Source: an uncultured Bacteroides sp.
GTDB lineage: Bacteria; Bacteroidota; Bacteroidia; Bacteroidales; Bacteroidaceae
Direction of reading: 5' to 3'
Assembly: GCA_959606905.1 (NCBI GenBank)
Contig: CAUHML010000082.1
Span: forward strand, 1-13,562
DNA: 13,562 nucleotides
Positions 7,651 through 13,562 of this stretch are shown here, one piece after another; positions within the stretch are counted from its first letter, which is position 1, and the number at the start of each line of letters is the position of its first letter. Both the position numbers and the translations under genes were made by a program. Below the pieces are notes generated by a model. That model made no database searches. It was not told the DNA's origin and worked only from the letters and a program-made list of their open reading frames with translations.

Positions 7651-8934
7651 ATGAAAAACATAATGATATGGATTATGCTCCTCTTGAGTATAACTTATAC
7701 TGACGCCCAAAATGGGAAGTCTCCTAGAAAAGACTATGCCAAATTAGCTAATTATGATGAAAGTAAGGTTCCGCAATATACCTTACCTTCCGTATTAATG
7801 TGTCACGACGGAGAAATGGTTCAGACCAAGGAACAATGGGAGCAAAAACGCCGCCCCGAAATTTTAAACCTGTTCACGACTTACATGTTTGGCAAAGCAC
7901 CTGTATTAAAACACAAACTGCCTTGTACAGTCAGTCGGATCAATGAAAAAGCTCTGAACGGATGTGCCACCCGGAAAGAAATAACCATCCAATTAACAGA
8001 CGATCCACAGGGTCCCCACATTGACTTGCAACTGTATCTTCCTAATCATGTATCAGGAAAAATTCCGGTTTTTCTAGGTATCAGCTTCATGCCCAATTAC
8101 ACGATATATGATGATCCCGATTTATCTGTCCCCGAAATAACAGATGAAAAAATGAAGAAAAGATCTTTCAGGGGATCAATGGACAAATCCTGGCAGCTTG
8201 ATAAAATTTTGGAACACGGATATGGTCTGGCCACTTTCTGTTATAATGATGTGGATCCCGATTTTGACGATGACTTCCAAAATGGTGTGCATCCTTATTA
8301 TTATGAGAAAGGGCAGAATTTCCCAGATCCGGATCAATGGGGTTCCATTGCAGCTTGGGCATGGGGCATGAGCCGTGCCATGGATTATCTGGAAACAGAC
8401 AAAAAAGTGGATGCCAAAAAAATCGCCGTGATAGGTCATTCTCGTCTTGGCAAAACCGCTGTCTGGGCCGGAGCCTCCGATCCGCGTTTTGCTTTAGTCA
8501 TATCCGGGAATTCAGGATGTTGTGGAGTTGCCATCTCACGTCGTTGTTTTGGTGAGACTGTAGAAGCCATGAATGTACGTTTTCCTCATTGGTTCTGCGG
8601 TAATTATAAACAATTTAACGACCGGGAAAAATACTTGCCTTTCGACCAGCACGAACTCGTTGCCCTGATTGCTCCAAGACCTATATATATCGCCAGTGCA
8701 GAAGAAGACAACTGGTCCGACCAAAAAGGTGAATTTCTAGGAGGTAAAGGAGCTGAACCTGTATATGCCCTCTATGGCTTAAACGGAATAGGTTGTGAAG
8801 AAATGCCTCCTGTGGATACACCTTACATGAATGGCTCTATCGCATACCACAATCGCAAAGGGCCTCACGCTATTCTTCCATACGATTGGGAACAATTTCT
8901 TCGTTTTGCTGACAAATATTTTAAAAACAAATAA
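7651..8934 (+). CDS. CE15-type glucuronoyl esterase-like alpha/beta hydrolase
   Basis: CE15 enzymes hydrolyse esters of (4-O-methyl-)glucuronic acid, classically lignin-xylan links, though bacterial members can be broader. The 427-residue protein starts with a Sec signal (IMIWIMLLLSITYTDAQ) and is the usual size for a single-domain bacterial member. The nucleophile elbow GHSRLGK places Ser264. The SGNSGCCGVAISRR segment follows, where fungal CE15 enzymes carry the acidic triad residue in an ESG motif; here the equivalent residue is Asn287. The alternative acid used by many bacterial members is present in SAEEDNWSD (probably Asp353), and the histidine is His406 in KGPHAILPYDWEQF. The triad is therefore intact in its non-canonical form. 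It lies 42 bases after the rhamnosidase-like gene and 15 bases before PL11, so it belongs to the same operon. No xylanase is nearby, so the target is more likely an ester on a pectic uronic acid (inferred). Confidence 0.9.
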   Translation: MKNIMIWIMLLLSITYTDAQNGKSPRKDYAKLANYDESKVPQYTLPSVLMCHDGEMVQTKEQWEQKRRPEILNLFTTYMFGKAPVLKHKLPCTVSRINEKALNGCATRKEITIQLTDDPQGPHIDLQLYLPNHVSGKIPVFLGISFMPNYTIYDDPDLSVPEITDEKMKKRSFRGSMDKSWQLDKILEHGYGLATFCYNDVDPDFDDDFQNGVHPYYYEKGQNFPDPDQWGSIAAWAWGMSRAMDYLETDKKVDAKKIAVIGHSRLGKTAVWAGASDPRFALVISGNSGCCGVAISRRCFGETVEAMNVRFPHWFCGNYKQFNDREKYLPFDQHELVALIAPRPIYIASAEEDNWSDQKGEFLGGKGAEPVYALYGLNGIGCEEMPPVDTPYMNGSIAYHNRKGPHAILPYDWEQFLRFADKYFKNK

Positions 8935-8949
8935 TTAATATATAAATCA

Positions 8950-10803
8950 ATGATGAAAAACAAGAACCTACTTATAGGATTATGCTCGGTACTGCTGTTG
9001 CTTAGCATATCAATAAACATGACAGCTCAGGACTCGCGTGAACGTACATATTATTATGAAATACTAGAACCACGCCATGAGCCCAAACCGAAAATCAAAG
9101 GTTTTGCAACAGAAAGAGTAAAAGAGAACTTAGACAGAGGGTTAACGGCCACCCCATCTGTAGACGGGAAAGGTATCTACCTCAGTTGGAGGCTATTGGA
9201 ACAAGATAAAACAGACACTCCCTTCCACCTCTACCGTTCTGCAAACGGCAAGACACAGCGCCTATCAAAAAATCCAATTAAAAACACCTGTGACTTTGTT
9301 GACCAAACTCCCGTTGCCGGAAAAGCAACCTATTGGATCTGTGCATTAGATAAAAAGAAAAAAGTGATTAACACATCTTCCAAATTGGATGTGGACTGTT
9401 CTTTATTGAAAAACTATCAATCCATTAAATTGAACCGTAATATAAAAGCAGGCAAAATAGCCGTTGCTGATTTGAACGGGGATGGTATTTACGATTATAT
9501 CATTCGTACCCCAGAAAAAAATGTGGATCCCGGAATGCCCGGTACTCTGGATGGTTCAACTTACCAAATTGAGGCTTATTTAAGTGACGGCACTTTTTTA
9601 TGGTCTAAAGATTTAGGACAAGGTATTGAGCCCGGTGTTTGGTACTCCCCTTTCATCGCATACGACTTCAATGGAGATGGCAAAGCAGAAATTGCCTTAA
9701 AAACAGCTCCGGAAACGACCAAACGAAATGAAAAAGGAAGGGTAGACTCCGGTGAAGAATATCTAAGTGTATGGGATGGAATGACCGGAAAAGAAATTGC
9801 CCGCGTGGACTGGCCTGAACGGAATGACAGGTATGGAAATCTGGTCCGGCAAAACCGTAACCAAATAGGAATGGCCTATCTGGACGGCAAGACTCCTTAT
9901 ATATTGGCATGTCGTGGCACTTACAAACTGATGACTGTAGATGCATGGCAACTGAAAGATAACAAACTGGAACGTGCATGGCGATGGGACGGTGATGAAG
10001 AAAATCCCGTAGTAAGAAGCATGGGTTCCCATAATATGGTATGTGGTGATGTGGATGGAGATGGAAAAGATGAAATTCTATTAGGCTCATGCATGCTTGA
10101 TGATAACGGGACTTTACTATGGTCTACCGGATTAGGACACCCTGATAAAATCTATCTGACTGATATCGACCCGGATCGTCCGGGTATGGAAGTGTTCCTT
10201 TGTCTGGAACCTTGGCACGAGAACGGACGTGGCGTTTGTGTTGTGGATGCCAGAACAGGACAACCGGTATGGAATATCGGTCATAAGACATTCCATGTAG
10301 GCGATGGGATGGTTGCTGATTTTGATCCGGTCCATAAAGGTCTGGAATGTTTTGCCAGCGAAGACCGTAAAGGAGGCAGCACAGACAAATATCTACTTTC
10401 GGCTGACGGTAAACCCTTAGGTAAAAATGAGGAAGTGCCCTCCTGCCGTAATTGGGCCTGGTGGGACGGTGACTTATTGCGTGAAACATTTAAAGGAGAT
10501 GATAACCGATGGGGGGCAAGTTCCTCTTCAAACGGTCGTTCACTAAGTATTGTAAAATGGAAAGGAGAAACACTAACACAAGATATTGAAGGTGATATCT
10601 TAATGATTGCAGATTTATATGGAGACTGGCGTGAAGAAATAATAACCGCATTACCCGGTGAAATACGTATCTACACAACCAATCTTCCGGCAAAAGACCG
10701 TCGTACCACATTGATGCAGGACGGAATATATAGAAGCTATGTAGCTCATCGTTCCATGGGATACCCACAAGCTCCTGTCCCCTCCTATTATTTAGGAGAA
10801 TAA
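8950..10803 (+). CDS. PL11 rhamnogalacturonan lyase (YesW/YesX-like)
   Basis: Cleaves the rhamnose-galacturonate backbone of RG-I by beta-elimination, leaving a 4,5-unsaturated galacturonate at the new non-reducing end. The 617-residue length is normal for PL11. A Sec signal (LLIGLCSVLLLLSISINMTAQ) is followed by an N-terminal beta domain (RGLTATPSVDGKGIYLSWR, FHLYRS). The catalytic propeller then carries calcium-binding DxNGDG-type repeats: DLNGDG at residue 174, DFNGDG at 239 and DVDGDG at 367. Further PL11-like segments are GVWYSPFIAYDFNGDG, RGTYKLMTVDAWQL and the end SMGYPQAPVPSYYLG. ATG 8950 is followed directly by a second ATG at 8953; either gives the same signal peptide, and no Shine-Dalgarno sequence decides between them. 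The gene starts 15 bases after the CE15 stop. This is the strongest indicator that the locus targets RG-I. Endo or exo action cannot be told from the sequence by eye. Confidence 0.95.
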   Translation: MMKNKNLLIGLCSVLLLLSISINMTAQDSRERTYYYEILEPRHEPKPKIKGFATERVKENLDRGLTATPSVDGKGIYLSWRLLEQDKTDTPFHLYRSANGKTQRLSKNPIKNTCDFVDQTPVAGKATYWICALDKKKKVINTSSKLDVDCSLLKNYQSIKLNRNIKAGKIAVADLNGDGIYDYIIRTPEKNVDPGMPGTLDGSTYQIEAYLSDGTFLWSKDLGQGIEPGVWYSPFIAYDFNGDGKAEIALKTAPETTKRNEKGRVDSGEEYLSVWDGMTGKEIARVDWPERNDRYGNLVRQNRNQIGMAYLDGKTPYILACRGTYKLMTVDAWQLKDNKLERAWRWDGDEENPVVRSMGSHNMVCGDVDGDGKDEILLGSCMLDDNGTLLWSTGLGHPDKIYLTDIDPDRPGMEVFLCLEPWHENGRGVCVVDARTGQPVWNIGHKTFHVGDGMVADFDPVHKGLECFASEDRKGGSTDKYLLSADGKPLGKNEEVPSCRNWAWWDGDLLRETFKGDDNRWGASSSSNGRSLSIVKWKGETLTQDIEGDILMIADLYGDWREEIITALPGEIRIYTTNLPAKDRRTTLMQDGIYRSYVAHRSMGYPQAPVPSYYLGE

Positions 10804-10858
10804 TATTAAGATTAGCATGAAGGATTCCTCTAAAAACTGTAACGGATATCCTTTTGTT

Positions 10859-10882
10859 GTAGGGGCGCTTTGATGCGCCCTT
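10859..10882 (+). repeat. REP-like palindrome with GTAG head
   Basis: GTAG (10859-10862) precedes a perfect 6-bp stem, GGGCGC (10863-10868) and GCGCCC (10875-10880), around a TTTGAT loop. A G-T and an A-T pair can extend the stem to 8 bp. The GTAG-plus-GC-rich-hairpin layout is that of REP elements mobilised by REP-associated tyrosine transposases, and the high GC stands out from its AT-rich surroundings. No U-tract follows, so it is unlikely to be a classic terminator, but it could stabilise the upstream mRNA 3' end. Only one copy is in the window. Confidence 0.5.
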
Positions 10883-10916
10883 ATGCATATAAAACTCAAC
10901 TCTAATCATAAACATC

Positions 10917-13562
10917 ATGCAAAAGATACTATTATTTATTGCTTCCCTTTTTTATTTCAACTTCTTATTTTCAAAAAATGAAATAAAATCCTGGCAAGGC
11001 ATTCATGAAACACCCCTTTCCCGTCTAGAACAACAATTTGCAGAACCTCCTGTGGAATTTGCCAACCATGTAATATGGGGTTGGGAAGGGAAAATGGATA
11101 AAAAGACTATTTGCAATGACTTGGATTCTATCAAAAAGAAAGGATTCCGTGCCGTAATATTTGAAGCAGGTTACAAACTACCTTTCAAATATCTTTCCGA
11201 AGAATGGTTTAAAGCAATTCGCACCGGAGTAGTTGAAGCCAAAAAACGAGACATGAAAGTCTGGATTATTGATGAAGGAAAATATCCCAGCGGATTTGCA
11301 GGAGGAAAATTCTCACAGGAACGTCCCGATTTGAGAATGCAAGCTCTTGTGATAGGTGATACCATACAGATAAAACGGGGAGAAGTAATGACAAACCATA
11401 AAATAGCACCGGAAATCATCAGTGCGGTAGCCGTCAGTACATCCGGCGCTCCTAACAGAACTGTAGAAATTAATAATGGAAAAATAAGTTTCAACGCCGG
11501 GCTGGATGACTGGAAGATCCTATTAGTCAAAAGCGACTTTCGGACGGCTGTAACCCGAGCCGTTAATAATCCTAATGGCGGTAAAGATGCCACTAATTCT
11601 CTGTGTGATTATCTGAACCCTGTTGCCGTACAACAATTCATTGATTGGACACACAAACAGTATAAAAAATATCTTGGTAAAGAGCTGGGTACCACCGTAC
11701 TTGGTTTCCGGGGAGATGAACCCGATTATGCACATTTACCTTGGACTCCTTCCATTGTCCAAACATTCAAAGATACAAAAGGGTACGATCCGACTCCCTA
11801 TCTAGCCTCCTTTTTTACCGCTTCGCCTACCATACAGGAACAAAGAGTAAAAGCCGATTATTGGGATGTCTGGTCCAGCTTGTTTGCCACCCACTTTTTC
11901 AAATTACAAGCCGATTGGTGTGCAGCCAATGGAGTAGCCCATATTACCCATCTTAACAAAGAACATGAAATGCCCGCATGTGTAAAAGCTGAAGGAGACT
12001 ATTTTCGAGCCTTAAGTAAAGTTCAAATACCCGGAGTAGATGCAATCTGGAACCAAATATGGCCCAGTACCCTTAATGATTTCCCCAAACTAGCCTCATC
12101 TGTAGCTCATGTTTATGGAAAACCTAGAGCATTCAGCGAAAGTTTTGCAGCTTACCACATCTCTCCTACCATTCCCCAAGCCAAATTTGTTGTAGATCAT
12201 CAGATTGCCCGAGGGATTAACTTCTTTGAATTCATGTTCTGGCTGGCAGGATCCAAACATCGCAATTGGATGAGTGATCCTGGTATGAAAGGCCTGAATG
12301 AATATACAAATCGCACTACTTACCTGATGAGCCAAGGGAAGCCGGGAGCACGGATTGCCATGTATTACCCCACATCTACTATGTGGCTGGGTAACAATGA
12401 AGTTTATAAGGATATCGTCACTCTTACCCAACAGCTGTTAACTCATCAACGAGATTTTGACTACATAAACGATGATGCTTTTACGGAAGCACTGACCATA
12501 GGTCCCGGCTATCTGGAAAATAAAAGCAGCCAAAGATATGAAACATTGATTATCCCATCATCAGATGTTATTTCCGTATCTGCCTGGAAAGTAATAGAAA
12601 CATTTTCCTCACGTGGAGGAAAAGTCCTGTTTTGGGGAAAGAAGCCCGCTTCTTTCATTGACAAAAATTTCACTGCTCCTGGTTCCCTATCAGATTTAAC
12701 CAACAGCAGGATTGAGCCATCCACCAGATGGACAGCACATGTAAGCTCTTCCCTTCCGGAACCAGAAATGAAAATCATTTCACCTGACAATGATTCTATC
12801 CGCTACACACGCAGAGTAATGCCCGATGGCGACCTCTACTTCATATTCAATGAAGGGAATAAAGCTACAGAATTTACAGCAGACTTTGATAAAGTAGGAG
12901 TTGTAAAAGAATGGAATGCAACAGATGGCACACTCCAACCGATAAATGCAACAATTGTCAATAATCGCACCCGTCTGACCATTAAACTGGAAGCATGGGA
13001 AAGCAAGCTCATATCTATCGGAAAAAATAACAGAGAATATAACATTAAAGAATATGGCGTAAAAGGAAATGGCTATTCGGAAACAGCCACTTTACAACGT
13101 ATCATTAATGAAGCAGCTCACAATGGAGGCGGAACGATAGTTATTCCTGCCGGGGAGTATCTAAGCGGCGCTCTATTCTTCCCACGTGGTGTAGATTTAC
13201 GTATAGAAAAAAACGCCAAACTAATCAGCACTGTCGACCCCAATGAATTTCCTGTCATCCCTACCCGTTTTGAAGGCATAGAAAAAAGGTGGCGATGTGC
13301 TTTCTTGAATTTCGACCATTCAGACGGAGTTAAAGTTTATGGTGAAGGAGTTATTGATGGTAAAGGAGTAGAATGGAAAAAAATTCCATTCGGAAACTCC
13401 GGACGCCCCAGACTGGTATGTTTCACAGATTGCCCGGGAGGTAAGATTTCCGGTTTAAAAATGATAAATCAGGCCTCATGGTGTCTTCATGTACTTTACA
13501 CAAACGGATTCACTATAGATGGAATCGATATCCGTGCATTGGAATATATACCCAGTTCCGAT
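10917..13562 (+). CDS. GH106-like glycosidase fused to GH28 pectinase domain (3' partial)
   Basis: A two-module enzyme open to the window end (882 codons visible), starting with a Sec signal (ILLFIASLFYFNFLFS). Residues of about 50-690 resemble the catalytic part of GH106 and related alpha-L-rhamnosidase-like enzymes: WGWEGKMDKKTICNDLDSIK, the hallmark DEGKYPSGFAGG (Asp119, Glu120), FRGDEPDY (residues 265-272), EGDYF (359-363), AFSESF with Glu408, and a flavodoxin-like segment IETFSSRGGKVLFWG. From about residue 708 a GH28-type right-handed beta-helix begins: YGVKGNG, TLQRIINEAA, NGGGTIVIPAGEYLSGALFF and YGEGVIDGKG (Asp814). The window stops at PSSD, where the first catalytic Asp of GH28 (the NTD-type motif) is expected, so the remaining catalytic residues cannot be checked. 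No stop or shift separates the modules. It follows PL11 by 113 bases including a hairpin, and probably shares its transcript. GH28 is firm; GH106 is a likeness judged by eye. Confidence 0.85.
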   Translation, partial: MQKILLFIASLFYFNFLFSKNEIKSWQGIHETPLSRLEQQFAEPPVEFANHVIWGWEGKMDKKTICNDLDSIKKKGFRAVIFEAGYKLPFKYLSEEWFKAIRTGVVEAKKRDMKVWIIDEGKYPSGFAGGKFSQERPDLRMQALVIGDTIQIKRGEVMTNHKIAPEIISAVAVSTSGAPNRTVEINNGKISFNAGLDDWKILLVKSDFRTAVTRAVNNPNGGKDATNSLCDYLNPVAVQQFIDWTHKQYKKYLGKELGTTVLGFRGDEPDYAHLPWTPSIVQTFKDTKGYDPTPYLASFFTASPTIQEQRVKADYWDVWSSLFATHFFKLQADWCAANGVAHITHLNKEHEMPACVKAEGDYFRALSKVQIPGVDAIWNQIWPSTLNDFPKLASSVAHVYGKPRAFSESFAAYHISPTIPQAKFVVDHQIARGINFFEFMFWLAGSKHRNWMSDPGMKGLNEYTNRTTYLMSQGKPGARIAMYYPTSTMWLGNNEVYKDIVTLTQQLLTHQRDFDYINDDAFTEALTIGPGYLENKSSQRYETLIIPSSDVISVSAWKVIETFSSRGGKVLFWGKKPASFIDKNFTAPGSLSDLTNSRIEPSTRWTAHVSSSLPEPEMKIISPDNDSIRYTRRVMPDGDLYFIFNEGNKATEFTADFDKVGVVKEWNATDGTLQPINATIVNNRTRLTIKLEAWESKLISIGKNNREYNIKEYGVKGNGYSETATLQRIINEAAHNGGGTIVIPAGEYLSGALFFPRGVDLRIEKNAKLISTVDPNEFPVIPTRFEGIEKRWRCAFLNFDHSDGVKVYGEGVIDGKGVEWKKIPFGNSGRPRLVCFTDCPGGKISGLKMINQASWCLHVLYTNGFTIDGIDIRALEYIPSSD

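Noticed and set aside
9668..10918. Several open frames of 67-142 codons on the reverse strand opposite PL11
   Set aside because: They are rich in His, Pro and Cys, match no family, have no sensible starts and lie wholly over a well-supported gene. They are shadows of its codon usage.

Overview
The window is part of a polysaccharide utilization locus (PUL) from a gut-type member of the Bacteroidota, most likely Bacteroides or Phocaeicola (genus inferred, not proven). The reasons are a SusC/SusD pair, lipoprotein and Sec signals typical of the group, A-rich leaders without Shine-Dalgarno sequences, a TAnnTTTG-type -7 box, and moderately AT-rich DNA. All seven genes lie on the + strand. I saw no RNA genes, insertion sequences or CRISPR arrays.

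Layout: (1) 2-3007, a SusC-type TonB-dependent outer-membrane transporter whose 5' end lies outside the window. (2) 3039-5177, its SusD-type surface lipoprotein. (3) A hairpin terminator at about 5209-5241. (4) 5267-5581, a 104-residue lipoprotein of unknown function. (5) A 245-base spacer with a good -7 box, short repeats and two micro-ORFs. (6) An enzyme run: 5827-7608 GH78-type alpha-L-rhamnosidase-like protein, 7651-8934 CE15-type glucuronoyl-esterase-like protein, 8950-10803 PL11 rhamnogalacturonan lyase. (7) A 113-base spacer with a GTAG-headed REP-like hairpin. (8) 10917 to the window end, a fused enzyme with an N-terminal GH106-like (alpha-L-rhamnosidase-like) glycosidase module and a C-terminal GH28 (polygalacturonase-fold) module, cut off by the window edge. 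No stretch over 300 bases lacks a gene.

Together the genes point to pectin, specifically rhamnogalacturonan I (RG-I), whose backbone alternates rhamnose and galacturonic acid. PL11 would cut the backbone, the GH28 module would remove galacturonate, the GH78-like and GH106-like modules would act on rhamnose linkages, and the CE15 protein would remove an ester from a uronic acid. SusC/SusD would bind and import the oligosaccharides. The GH105-type unsaturated galacturonyl hydrolase expected downstream of PL11, the regulator and any large surface glycan-binding protein are not in the window and may lie just outside it. The substrate assignment is inferred from gene families. The most unusual points are the GH106-like/GH28 fusion, the CE15 protein in a pectin setting, and the Glu-to-Asp change at the expected general acid of the GH78-like protein.
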